From an uncultured Oscillospiraceae bacterium (GTDB lineage Bacteria; Bacillota; Clostridia; Oscillospirales; Acutalibacteraceae): a DNA stretch of 64,000 nt. The DNA lies in the NCBI GenBank assembly GCA_900549825.1, contig URQB01000005.1:62001-126000 (forward strand). Reading direction: 5' to 3'. The notes beneath the pieces are model-generated. The model saw only the letters and a list, made by a program, of their open reading frames with translations, searched no databases and was not told where the DNA came from. This document shows, piece after piece, positions 16,881 to 25,242 of this stretch; within the stretch, counting starts at the first letter, position 1, and every line of letters begins with the position of its first letter. The translations under genes and the position numbers were made by a program.

Positions 16881-18686
16881 ATGTCCGCTTTGCTCAGCGA
16901 TGAATTTTTGCAGGAACTGCGCTCCAAAATCGATATTGAAGAGATCGTCGCGCCGTATGTCAATCTGCGGCGACGCGGCCGTACCTATACGGGGCTCTGC
17001 CCCTTCCACAATGAAAAAACGCCCTCCTTCACGGTCTATCCGGAGACCCAGTCCTTCTACTGCTTCGGCTGCGGCGCGGGGGGCGACGCGATCACCTTTG
17101 TGCGCCGCATGGAAAGCCTCGACTATATGGAGGCGGTCAAGAGCCTTGCCGACCGCGCAGGCCTCGCCCTGCCGCAGGATGGCTACGACGACACCCTGAT
17201 GAAGCAGCGCCGCCGTATACTCGAGGCGAACCGGGAGGCGGCCCGCTATTTCCATGAAACGCTCTTCACGCCCGAGGGGGAGGCGGCGCTCTCCTATTTG
17301 CAGGGCCGCGGCCTGAGCATGAAGATGATCCGCCATTTCGGGCTCGGCTGCGCGCCGAACCGCTGGGACGGCCTGCTGCGCCATATGCGGCAGAAGGGCT
17401 ACTCCGAGGCGGAACTCGGAAACGCCAATCTCGCGCGCCGCAGCGATAAAAACGGTCGGAGCTCCTATTACGACAATTTCCGCAACCGGATGATGATCCC
17501 GATCATCGACCTGCGCGGCAACGTGATCGCCTTCGGCGGCCGCGTGCTCGACGATTCCAAGCCGAAATATGTCAACACATCGGACACGCTCGTTTATAAA
17601 AAGAGCCAGGCGATCTTTGCGCTGAATTTTGCCAAGAGCGCAAACGGAGGCAAGCTGATCCTTGCGGAAGGGTATATGGACGTGATCGCCTATCATCAGG
17701 CGGGCTTCACCAATGCGGTGGCCTGCCTCGGCACGGCGCTCACCCGCGAACAGGCGCGTCTGCTGTCCCGATACGCGGAGGAGGTCATCCTCTCCTACGA
17801 TGCGGACGGCGCCGGCCAGGAGGCGACCCGCCGGGCGATCGGCATTTTCAACGAGATCGGGATGAAGCTTCGGGTGCTCCGCCTGACCGGCGGCAAGGAC
17901 CCGGATGAAATCCTGCGCAAATACGGGCCCGACCGGCTGCGCGATCTGATCGAGGGCGCGGCGAACGACGTGGAATACCGTCTGCTGCGGGAGCGGGAGA
18001 AATTTGACGTATCCACGCCGGACGGCAAGGTCAGCTTTCTCACCGCCGCCGTCGGCGTGCTCGCGCAGGTGGACAGCCCCATCGAGCGGGATGTCTACGC
18101 GGGCAAGCTCGCCTCCGAGCTGGAGGTCGGCAAGAATGCGATCCTCTCGCAACTGGATCGGGCCGTCCGCTCCCGCCGCCGGACACAGGAAAAAACGGCG
18201 ATGCGCGCCGTGCAGCAAATGGACGCTTCCCCGCAGAACGGGGCCAATCCGGAGCGGGCCCGGCACCTGCGTGCGGCGAAGGCGGAGGAAACTCTGATTG
18301 CAACGCTGATGCGCAATCCGGATTTTCTGGCAAAAATCGAAGGCCGGGTAGCGCCGGACGATTTCCTTACGGATTTCAACCGCCGCGTTTTCACCGCAGT
18401 GTGTGCCGTCATTCAGGAAGGCCACACACCGGAGCTCTCCCTGCTCTCCGGGCGCTTTACTCCGGCGGAAATGGGCGCTGTCGCGGGCATTCTCGCGCAG
18501 GGCGCAGCAATCAGCAATACCGTCGCGGAATGCGGCGATTGTATAAAAGTGCTCTCTGAGGAAAAAGCTAAGCTTGAAATAGCCGACCCGGCTTCGGCCA
18601 GCGACGATGAATTTCTGGCGCTTTTCCGAAAAAAGAGCAGTTTCCCGCAGGCCGGCAGCCCGACGGAACAGATCGAAAATACATAG
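16881..18686 (+). CDS. dnaG: DNA primase
   Basis: 601 residues (normal length). N-terminal CHC2 zinc finger (CPFHNEKTPSF ... FYCFGCGAGGDA, residues 38-66), RNA-polymerase core with TOPRIM acidic motifs (ILAEGYMDV about 255 and SYDADGAGQEA about 305), and a helical C-terminal helicase-binding region from about 440. Makes RNA primers at the replication fork with DnaB/DnaC helicase. TTGGAGGA is a near-perfect ribosome binding site. It is followed by rpoD, the classical macromolecular-synthesis order. Confidence 0.98.
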   Translation: MSALLSDEFLQELRSKIDIEEIVAPYVNLRRRGRTYTGLCPFHNEKTPSFTVYPETQSFYCFGCGAGGDAITFVRRMESLDYMEAVKSLADRAGLALPQDGYDDTLMKQRRRILEANREAARYFHETLFTPEGEAALSYLQGRGLSMKMIRHFGLGCAPNRWDGLLRHMRQKGYSEAELGNANLARRSDKNGRSSYYDNFRNRMMIPIIDLRGNVIAFGGRVLDDSKPKYVNTSDTLVYKKSQAIFALNFAKSANGGKLILAEGYMDVIAYHQAGFTNAVACLGTALTREQARLLSRYAEEVILSYDADGAGQEATRRAIGIFNEIGMKLRVLRLTGGKDPDEILRKYGPDRLRDLIEGAANDVEYRLLREREKFDVSTPDGKVSFLTAAVGVLAQVDSPIERDVYAGKLASELEVGKNAILSQLDRAVRSRRRTQEKTAMRAVQQMDASPQNGANPERARHLRAAKAEETLIATLMRNPDFLAKIEGRVAPDDFLTDFNRRVFTAVCAVIQEGHTPELSLLSGRFTPAEMGAVAGILAQGAAISNTVAECGDCIKVLSEEKAKLEIADPASASDDEFLALFRKKSSFPQAGSPTEQIENT

Positions 18687-18753
18687 GGTGTAGGGTGCCG
18701 TTTGAGGGCAGCAGGACCTTTCCCTCAACCGCGCATGAAAGGATGGTTTGGAT

Positions 18754-19857
18754 ATGGAAAACACGGAGAAAAAGCAGTCGGTCAAAAGCCTGCTGGACAA
18801 GGGCAAAGCAAGCGGCCGCCTGACGACGCATGAAATCGATGCGGCCATCGTGGAAATGGATATGGATGTGGAGGAGCTGGACAAGCTCTACGACACGATT
18901 GAAAGCCAGAATATTGAGATCATCGACGATCTCGGCGACACGTCCCTGGATGTGATCACATTTGATACGCCGGATATGCCGAAGGCAGCGGACGCCGACT
19001 TATCCCTGGGCGTCGACAACAAAAATGTGGCCATGGACGACCCTGTCAAGGTCTATCTCAAGGAGATCGGCCGCGTTCCCCTGCTGAGCAGTGAGGAGGA
19101 AATCGACCTCGCCATCCGGATCAGCGAAAACGACCCGGTTGCCAAGCAGCGGCTGGCGGAGGCAAACCTTCGCCTGGTCGTCAGCATCGCAAAGCGCTAT
19201 GTTGGGCGTGGCATGCAGTTCCTTGATCTGATCCAGGAGGGAAATCTGGGGCTCATCAAGGCAGTCGATAAATTCGATTATACCAAAGGCTTCAAATTCT
19301 CCACCTACGCTACCTGGTGGATCCGCCAGGCCATCACCCGCGCGATCGCGGACCAGGCACGCACCATCCGCATTCCCGTCCACATGGTGGAGACGATCAA
19401 CAAGGTCAAGAAGACCAACAGCCAGCTCCTGCATAAAAACGGCCGCGACCCGACGGCGGAGGAAATCGCCGCGGAGCTCGACATGCCGGTCGATAAGGTG
19501 CGCGAGATCCTGCGCGTCGCACAGGAGCCGGTTTCCCTCGAAACGCCTATCGGCGAGGAGGAGGACAGCCATCTGGGCGATTTCATCCCGGATGACGACG
19601 CGCTCGCCCCGGCGGACGCGGCGTCCATGCTGCTGCTCAAGGAGCAGCTTGGCGACGTGCTCAAAACGCTCACGCCGCGCGAGGAAAAGGTCCTTGCCCT
19701 GCGCTTCGGTCTGGAGGACGGCCATCCGCGCACGCTTGAGGAGGTCGGCAAGGAATTTAACGTCACCCGCGAGCGCATCCGCCAGATTGAGGCGAAAGCA
19801 CTGCGAAAGCTGCGCCACCCGAGCCGCAGCAAAAAGCTCAAGGACTTTTTGGACTGA
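18754..19857 (+). CDS. rpoD: Primary RNA polymerase sigma factor (SigA/RpoD)
   Basis: 367 residues, the short Gram-positive form. Region 1.1-like head (1-70), region 1.2 (DPVKVYLKEIGRVPLLS), region 2 with the -10-melting helix (GLIKAVDKFDYTKGFKFSTYATWW split over about 165-190), region 3, and region 4 helix-turn-helix EEVGKEFNVTRERIRQIEAKAL near the C terminus. It directs core polymerase to housekeeping promoters such as those listed here. Start ATG 18754 has AAAGGA ten bases upstream; TTG at 18748 (four bases away) is the alternative. Last gene of the dgt-dnaG-rpoD group. Confidence 0.97.
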   Translation: MENTEKKQSVKSLLDKGKASGRLTTHEIDAAIVEMDMDVEELDKLYDTIESQNIEIIDDLGDTSLDVITFDTPDMPKAADADLSLGVDNKNVAMDDPVKVYLKEIGRVPLLSSEEEIDLAIRISENDPVAKQRLAEANLRLVVSIAKRYVGRGMQFLDLIQEGNLGLIKAVDKFDYTKGFKFSTYATWWIRQAITRAIADQARTIRIPVHMVETINKVKKTNSQLLHKNGRDPTAEEIAAELDMPVDKVREILRVAQEPVSLETPIGEEEDSHLGDFIPDDDALAPADAASMLLLKEQLGDVLKTLTPREEKVLALRFGLEDGHPRTLEEVGKEFNVTRERIRQIEAKALRKLRHPSRSKKLKDFLD

Positions 19858-19865
19858 GCATCTGA

Positions 19866-19899
19866 AAGGAGCTCCGCAGAGATCTCTGCGGAGCTCCTT
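19866..19899. terminator. Hairpin after rpoD
   Basis: A perfect 17-bp inverted repeat (19866-19882 with 19883-19899) right after the rpoD stop. There is no T-run after it, so termination may be partial or the hairpin may stabilise the 3' end. Confidence 0.7.
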
Positions 19900-20015
19900 C
19901 ATCATTGTCGAAAACATTCCGTATCAATTTTCCAAATATTGGGTGACCTCTTATCTCATTATATTTATAAATTATATGTAATAATTTTGTCAATGAAACT
20001 GGGGAGGGCTGTTCC

Positions 20016-20708
20016 ATGAAAATCACACGATTGCAGGTTAATCACTTGATCAACCCGCTTGGCTCCCGTTTCAGCGGGCTTTCCTTTTCCTGGGCTGTCG
20101 CTGAAAGCACGGGAAAACGCCAGAAGGCGGTGCGCATGCATCTGCGCACGGGCTTCATCGGCACGGCGTATCTCTGCCGCGTGCTGACGGAGAACGGCCT
20201 GCATGAGGATGCGTGTCGGTTGCTGCTCAACCAAGATTATCCAAGCTGGCTCTATGAGGTAATGCACGGGGCAACCACCGTATGGGAGCGCTGGAACTCG
20301 ATCCCGCCGGAGCGCGAAACAGTGGATATGACGATGAACAGCATGAACCATTACGCCTACGGCGCCATTGCCGAATGGATGTACCGCGATCTCTGCGGCC
20401 TCGGTCCCGACCCATCCGCGCCCGGCTTCCAAAAGGCGAAGCTTGCGCCGCACCCCTGTGGCAAACTTCAGTTTGCCAAGGCATCCTATGATTCCGCCTC
20501 CGTCCGTTATGAATGCAGATGGCATATGCAAGCGGATGGAAGCATCCTCTATGAAATTAAGATCCCCTTCGGCTGCGAGGCAACGCTTTTCCTGCCGGAG
20601 GCCGGAGAGGCCAGAATCAACGGCGCGCTGCCGGTCTCCATATCTATAAAAGACGGGATTCTCCTGCCCACGGGCGAATATCAAATTTCGGTGCGTAAAA
20701 GGACCTAG
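20016..20708 (+). pseudogene. Alpha-L-rhamnosidase (GH78) with large internal deletion
   Basis: The 230-residue frame joins the first about 42 residues of a GH78 enzyme (KITRLQVNHL.NPLG...FSW typical N terminus) directly to its C-terminal part (from TGFIGTAYL, with YPSWLYEV, GATTVWERW and MNSMNHYAYGA blocks) and the terminal beta-sandwich. Full members have about 850-950 residues, so about 650-700 residues, including the catalytic acid and most of the barrel, are missing. The junction is in frame, near base 20140, and the ribosome binding site GGGGAGGG is intact, so a protein may be made but should not be a rhamnosidase. Together with the rhaD remnant at 56.5 kb it points to lost rhamnose use. 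Confidence 0.85.
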
Positions 20709-20836
20709 CCGAAGGGTGAAACGCAAATTGGAAACAGCGGAAAAACAGAAGAAAGTGTTTCTCGATAGCCGGCTGGTTTTTGATATCAAAATTAGCCGGC
20801 TATCCATGTTTACCCTGTGCCTCAAAATGCATATAC

Positions 20837-20870
20837 GGACGACCGGCATCCCGCCGATCGTCCATTTTCT
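20837..20870 (+). terminator. Terminator before the YtrA-type operon
   Basis: 11-bp stem with one G-U (20837-20847 with 20853-20863) then ATTTTCT. A second inverted repeat (20764-20774 with 20794-20804, 11 bp) lies just upstream. The 20709-20955 stretch holds no gene I can support. Confidence 0.65.
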
Positions 20871-20955
20871 ATTGTTGTATGCCGCTGGTTGAGTTCCGAA
20901 CCGAAATGCGCCTCGATCATTCCTGATGAAAGGTTAGCAAAATGAATCTTTTTTC

Positions 20956-21018
20956 TTGACTTCTGATTAAAAATATGCTATGTTCTAACCGTACTAATTA
21001 GATTAGTACAGTTAGAAC
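20956..21018 (+). promoter_or_regulatory. Promoter and nested-palindrome operator of the YtrA-type operon
   Basis: TTGACT (20956-20961), 17-base spacer, TATGTT (20979-20984). From 20982 to 21018 runs a two-tier inverted repeat: outer GTTCTAAC / GTTAGAAC and inner GTACTAAT / ATTAGTAC around TAG. It overlaps the -10 and the transcription start, where a repressor would block transcription. The site fits autoregulation by the GntR/YtrA-type regulator encoded 20 bases downstream. Confidence 0.82.
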
Positions 21019-21037
21019 AGTTTGTGAAGGGGACGCG

Positions 21038-21430
21038 ATGTTTACTCTGGATGTACAAAGCCGCCTGCCGATCTATGAGCAGCTCAAAAACAATATCCTG
21101 CGGCTGGCCGCTCTCGGCGTTCTCCAGCCGCACGAGCAGCTGCCCAGCGTCCGCAGCGTTGCGCGCCAGCTCGGTATCAATCCCAACACCGTGCAGAAAG
21201 CATATGCGGAGCTGGAGCGGGAAGGCGTGCTCTACTCCATGCCGGGAAAGGGTTCTTTTCTCTCCCCGGCAGCGGCCGTGGAATCTGCCCAGTACAGGCT
21301 GGCCTGTGACGAAATCGCCGCCTCGATTCGCAGCGCCATACGGCTCGGCGTCTCTGCGGAGCAGATTTTATCTCTGGCAGCGTCCATCTGCCAGCAGGAA
21401 GAGGAAAAGGGGGAGAATCCCAATGCCTGA
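21038..21430 (+). CDS. GntR-family regulator, YtrA subfamily
   Basis: 130 residues: winged helix (residues 1-72; PIYEQLKNNI, LPSVRSVARQLGINPNTVQKAY, GKGSF) plus the short helical C-terminal dimerisation tail of the YtrA group. YtrA proteins repress their own ABC-transporter operons and respond to cell-envelope stress or some antibiotics in other Firmicutes. The gene follows a strong operator-like palindrome and overlaps the ATPase gene by eight bases. GAAGGGG is the ribosome binding site. Confidence 0.92.
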   Translation: MFTLDVQSRLPIYEQLKNNILRLAALGVLQPHEQLPSVRSVARQLGINPNTVQKAYAELEREGVLYSMPGKGSFLSPAAAVESAQYRLACDEIAASIRSAIRLGVSAEQILSLAASICQQEEEKGENPNA

Positions 21431-22328
21431 ACTCATGTCCGTGAACAACTTGTGTAAATATTTTTCCGGAGGTGCCGCGCTGGAAAAAATCTGCTTTTCA
21501 TTGGAAGAAGGCAGCGTATGCGGCTTGATCGGAGCCAACGGCGCGGGAAAAAGCACGCTTCTGCGCATTTTGGCCGGAATCTACCGCCCGGACGCGGGAT
21601 CCGTATCGATGCTGGGAATGAATCCCTATGATGCCCCTGAAGTGCGCGGTGGGAGCTTTTTTATCCCGGATTATCCGTGGTTTCCCCAGGGGGCTACGCT
21701 GTGCTCTGCCGCAGCGTATTACCGGGTGCTTTATCCGAACTGGGATGACAGTCTTTTTGATGCGCTCTGCGCCGCTTTTCCCGTCGGCAACGTTCGGGGG
21801 AAGCTTTCTTCCCTCTCCAAAGGGATGCAGCGCCAGGCAGCGCTTGCCCTCGCCCTGAGCACACGTCCAAAGCTCCTCCTCCTCGATGAAATCTTCGACG
21901 GCCTCGATCCAGTTGTACGCTGCCTGGCCCGGCAAGCTCTGATGGATGCCGTGACCCAGCGCGGCGCTTCGATCCTGCTGGCCTCGAACAGCCTGCGCGA
22001 GCTGGAGGAAATCTGTGATTCAATCGTGCTGCTGTATCAAGGCAAAATGATCCTGAAGCAGCCGGCGGACGTGATGAGAGAAAGTGTGACGCGCATCCAG
22101 GCCGCATTCGATGCGCCGGTAGAGCGCGTGGATTTCAAGGGGCTGGAGATCCTCTCCTTCCAGGCAAGGGGGCGGATGGTTACTTTGGCCGTGCGCGGAG
22201 AACGGTCCAGAATCGTCGCGCAGATTCAGGCGATGCGTCCGGTCTTTCTGGAAGCTTCACCTTCTACGCTGGAGGAAGCATTCATCAGTGAAATGGAGGG
22301 AGCAGGATATGAAATCCCGAACGCATAA
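21423..22328 (+). CDS. ABC transporter ATP-binding protein of YtrA operon
   Basis: 301-residue cytoplasmic ATPase: Walker A GANGAGKST (about residue 39), signature LSKGMQRQ (in place of LSGGQ), Walker B LLLLDEIFDGLDP, and a C-terminal accessory domain of about 90 residues as in export-type ATPases. It pairs with the membrane protein next door. The start ATG overlaps the regulator's stop; its ribosome binding site (GGGGGAGAA) lies inside the regulator gene. Role is presumably export or removal of a membrane-active compound. Confidence 0.92.
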   Translation: MPELMSVNNLCKYFSGGAALEKICFSLEEGSVCGLIGANGAGKSTLLRILAGIYRPDAGSVSMLGMNPYDAPEVRGGSFFIPDYPWFPQGATLCSAAAYYRVLYPNWDDSLFDALCAAFPVGNVRGKLSSLSKGMQRQAALALALSTRPKLLLLDEIFDGLDPVVRCLARQALMDAVTQRGASILLASNSLRELEEICDSIVLLYQGKMILKQPADVMRESVTRIQAAFDAPVERVDFKGLEILSFQARGRMVTLAVRGERSRIVAQIQAMRPVFLEASPSTLEEAFISEMEGAGYEIPNA

Positions 22329-24246
22329 AAAGGAAACAAGCCATACGATACGCACTGTTTTCCGCCTCACCCTGCAGCAGAACCGGCCGCTTATATGGGG
22401 GCTGATGCTTCTGTTTTTCTTTGCCCTGCCCGTGGCGGGCGCTCTTTCGCCCAGCGTGCAGAGCATTGTGGGAAGCCTTTACCGGCCCGTGGCCTCCCGC
22501 GTGGGCTTCGACAGCGTCCTTCTCCTGATCGGAATTGTCTGCGTCCTGCTGAGCCTGCGCCTGTTTTCCTGGCAGTACCGAAAGCGCAGCGCAGATTTTT
22601 ATGACGCCCTGCCAGTAGATCGCGCGCAGGCGGTTCTGGGGCGATATGCCGCCTTCATATTTCTGGTTGCAGGCACCGTAACCGTCAACACCCTCTTCTG
22701 GATCATGCTCAACCTGCCCGATCTTTTTGCCTGCATGGAGCGGCAGGAGGCCATCTTCTACGGTGTCCTTGTCCCCCTCACGCTACCGGTTTTCACCTTT
22801 GCGGCCTGCACGTTCTGTGCGCTCTGCACACAGCTCAGCGGTACGGTGCGCGGCGCGGCAGGTTTTATGCTCCTCTATACGGCGGCGTGGCCGGCGCTGG
22901 TCCTCTGCCTGGAAACACTCCAACAGATCATGCTCCCCTTTTTGGAGCTCCCTTTTTCCGGGGACACGCTGCTCTATTTCGGCGTTTCGCCCCTGTCGGG
23001 CGGCGTATTCCTGCATGCATGGTTTTTCAATTGCCATGATGACCTCACAATGCTGCTCATCTGTACGGCTTACTGGGCCGCGCTTTCCCTGGTTTTCCTT
23101 CTCCTGCTCAAGCGGCTGGCGGGAAAGCGGTTGAGCGAGGGCGCGCAAATCACCGCGCGCTACCCACGCTTCACCCTCTTTTCCAGCGTTCTGTTTGCGC
23201 TATGTACCGGCCTCTCCGGGGCCTGTATGGCCTGCAAAACCACGCCCCTGTTTTGGCCGCTTCTCCTGCTGCTCTCCTGCGCCGCGGCTTACGGTGCGCG
23301 GTACCTGACGCACGGCGGAAAGCGCCTGCTCCGCTCCGGAAGCCTGATTTTTGCCGGATCAATGCTTCTCTTCTGCGGCGTTTACGCCGTCTTTGCCACC
23401 GGGCTATGCGGCTATGCGCAGCGGGCCCCGGCGCGCAGCGACATTGCAGAGGCCTTTTATGATGCGGAATATGAAGACGGGGTAGGCAACCGCGTCTATC
23501 CCTATGCCGACGAGCCCTATTCTTCGCTGAAAAACGGCACAGCCGTCTATTTAAAAGACGAAAAGGCAATCGGCCTGATTTATCAGGCGCATCAAAACGA
23601 GTTGACAAGGCTCAAAAAAGATTTTCCCTATTTCATTCCGCGGAATTATCAGCAGGACGTATACGCCCGCTATTATGAAAGGGCTTCTGACGGCCCCCGC
23701 TTCCTGACCATTTCCTACCGGCTGAAAAACGGCACCGTTTTTACCCGCCGCTTTACGCTGGAAGCGGATCAGATGCCGGGTGAGGCGGAACTGGCGCTCT
23801 TTTCTTTGGACAGCTACTATGAAAACTGTAACGCCCTCCCCCGCCTGAGTGCATATTATGCCGCACGGCCGGGGGAACTGCAGGCCGGCGTAACAATCGG
23901 CAAGCTTGGAAGCATGGATTTTCCCGAATCCATTTGGGGGGAGAAAGACACCCAGCATCTGCTCTCGCTGCTCGATGCGGACCTCCGCGCAGAAACGGCG
24001 GAGCAATTGGCGGAGTGTTTTGCCTTTGGCAGCTCGGATACGAAGGCTCGTTTCCCGCAGGATATCCGGATTTCTCTCTCCGGCCGCAACAGCGAGGAAG
24101 ACGCCCCGCCCGCTGTTCTGCTGCCCCTGCTTCCCAGCTATGAGCATACGAGAAGCTTTCTGCAGGCAAAGGGGATTTTGGCCTGGATCCAACAGCAGCG
24201 CGACACTTTGGGAGGCCAAATGATCAGTGACGGGGGTCCGGCCTGA
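22309..24246 (+). CDS. ABC permease of YtrA operon with large extracytoplasmic domain
   Basis: 645 residues. Residues about 25-375 carry seven or eight hydrophobic segments; from about 380 to the end is a 260-residue hydrophilic region without further membrane spans, probably outside the cell. It contains several Tyr/Asp-rich stretches and no known motif. The ATG at 22309 overlaps the ATPase stop and has GGAGGGAG upstream. It makes a heteromeric or homodimeric exporter with the preceding ATPase. The long soluble C-terminal domain is not typical for YtrC/YtrD-type permeases and may bind the ligand. Confidence 0.8.
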   Translation: MKSRTHKKETSHTIRTVFRLTLQQNRPLIWGLMLLFFFALPVAGALSPSVQSIVGSLYRPVASRVGFDSVLLLIGIVCVLLSLRLFSWQYRKRSADFYDALPVDRAQAVLGRYAAFIFLVAGTVTVNTLFWIMLNLPDLFACMERQEAIFYGVLVPLTLPVFTFAACTFCALCTQLSGTVRGAAGFMLLYTAAWPALVLCLETLQQIMLPFLELPFSGDTLLYFGVSPLSGGVFLHAWFFNCHDDLTMLLICTAYWAALSLVFLLLLKRLAGKRLSEGAQITARYPRFTLFSSVLFALCTGLSGACMACKTTPLFWPLLLLLSCAAAYGARYLTHGGKRLLRSGSLIFAGSMLLFCGVYAVFATGLCGYAQRAPARSDIAEAFYDAEYEDGVGNRVYPYADEPYSSLKNGTAVYLKDEKAIGLIYQAHQNELTRLKKDFPYFIPRNYQQDVYARYYERASDGPRFLTISYRLKNGTVFTRRFTLEADQMPGEAELALFSLDSYYENCNALPRLSAYYAARPGELQAGVTIGKLGSMDFPESIWGEKDTQHLLSLLDADLRAETAEQLAECFAFGSSDTKARFPQDIRISLSGRNSEEDAPPAVLLPLLPSYEHTRSFLQAKGILAWIQQQRDTLGGQMISDGGPA

Positions 24247-24284
24247 TGAAAAACCGACAGGACCTCGCCTGAACGAAGCGTAAC

Positions 24285-24330
24285 GGCGTGCCGCATGAGA
24301 TCAAGCGATCATTTGCGGCGCGCCCTTTTC
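24285..24330 (+). terminator. Terminator of the YtrA-type operon
   Basis: 11-bp stem with one G-U (24285-24295 with 24314-24324) followed by CTTTTCC. Confidence 0.75.
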
Positions 24331-24396
24331 CTTTCAGGAGAGGCCTTCAAAAAGTGCAAAAGTGTCGCCCATTGCTGAAAAAAGGCCGGTATGTAC

Positions 24397-24503
24397 TTGA
24401 TTTCTGTCCGCAATTATTATAAACTATCCTTGATATCATAGGTGATTGCGGCATGAGGGAAAAAAGAACAGGATGGCAGCTGGTAATCCATCGGCTGCTT
24501 TTT
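24397..24503 (+). promoter_or_regulatory. Leader RNA of xpt operon: candidate riboswitch/attenuator
   Basis: A TTGATT (24397-24402) and TATAAA (24418-24423, 15-base spacer) may form the promoter. After it, ATCCT (24426-24430) can pair with AGGAT (24470-24474), closing a 49-base domain. GATGG (24472-24476) can instead pair with CCATC (24488-24492), and GCAGC (24476-24480) with GCTGC (24494-24498), the latter followed by TTTTT (24499-24503), a terminator. The three pairings exclude one another, which is the logic of a transcription-control riboswitch. It does not carry the conserved core of the purine riboswitch, so the ligand is unknown. 24504-24599 shows nothing further. Confidence 0.45.
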
Positions 24504-24599
24504 CGGTTTCACCCCGGAAACGCTGCAAAAGCTTTTATTACGGCAGATCATTGAAAGGACAGGCTTTCGGATGATCCCGAGAAGGATGGGCGTGCGTTT

Positions 24600-25181
24600 A
24601 TGAAGCTTCTGGAAGAGCGGATTCTCCGCGACGGCAAAGTGCTGGGCAACGATATTTTGAAGGTAGATATGTTTTTAAACCATCAGATTGACGTCGGCCT
24701 GCTCAATGAAATCGGGGAAGAATTCTACCGCCTGTTCCAGTCCGCTCCCATCAATAAAATTTTAACCATTGAGGCATCAGGTATAGGGATTGCGTGCATC
24801 ACGGCGCAATATTTCTCTGTGCCTGTTGTTTTTGCCAAAAAGGGCGCGCACCGCAATGTTGGAGATAACCTTTATACCAGCGAGGTCTTTTCCTTTACCA
24901 AAAACAAATCTTATCTGATCGGGGTTTCCAAAGATTATCTCGGCCCTGAGGATCACGTGCTCGTCATCGACGATTTCCTGGCCAATGGGCGCGCGCTGAT
25001 CGGATTAAAGGACATTCTTGACCAGGCAGGTTCTACGCTGGAGGGGATTGGGATCGTCATTGAAAAGGGCTTCCAGCCCGGCGGAGCGCTCATCCGGGGC
25101 AAGGGGATCCATCTGGAATCCCTTGCGATCGTGGAATCCATGGAGAATGGCACAGTCACATTTGCATCACAGGATTGTTAG
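24600..25181 (+). CDS. xpt: Xanthine phosphoribosyltransferase
   Basis: 193 residues (usual about 190). Cytoplasmic salvage enzyme making XMP from xanthine and PRPP. The PRPP loop VLVIDDFLANGRA is at about residues 120-132, and the family blocks LEERIL.DG.VL, FLNHQID, EASGIGIA, FAKK and FTKN are all present. First gene of an operon with a nucleoside/purine ABC importer, so uptake and salvage are joined. It follows the candidate attenuator; a purine-type control would make sense. Confidence 0.96.
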   Translation: MKLLEERILRDGKVLGNDILKVDMFLNHQIDVGLLNEIGEEFYRLFQSAPINKILTIEASGIGIACITAQYFSVPVVFAKKGAHRNVGDNLYTSEVFSFTKNKSYLIGVSKDYLGPEDHVLVIDDFLANGRALIGLKDILDQAGSTLEGIGIVIEKGFQPGGALIRGKGIHLESLAIVESMENGTVTFASQDC

Positions 25182-25242
25182 GAAAGGGGCCGGGATTCCG
25201 GTGCCTCTCTGTAACATAAAAATTTTTTGGAGGAATGGACAA

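Noticed and set aside
24397..24600. Standard purine riboswitch before xpt
   Set aside because: The conserved TATAA, GATATGG and TTTCTACC segments of that class are absent, so only a generic attenuator is reported.
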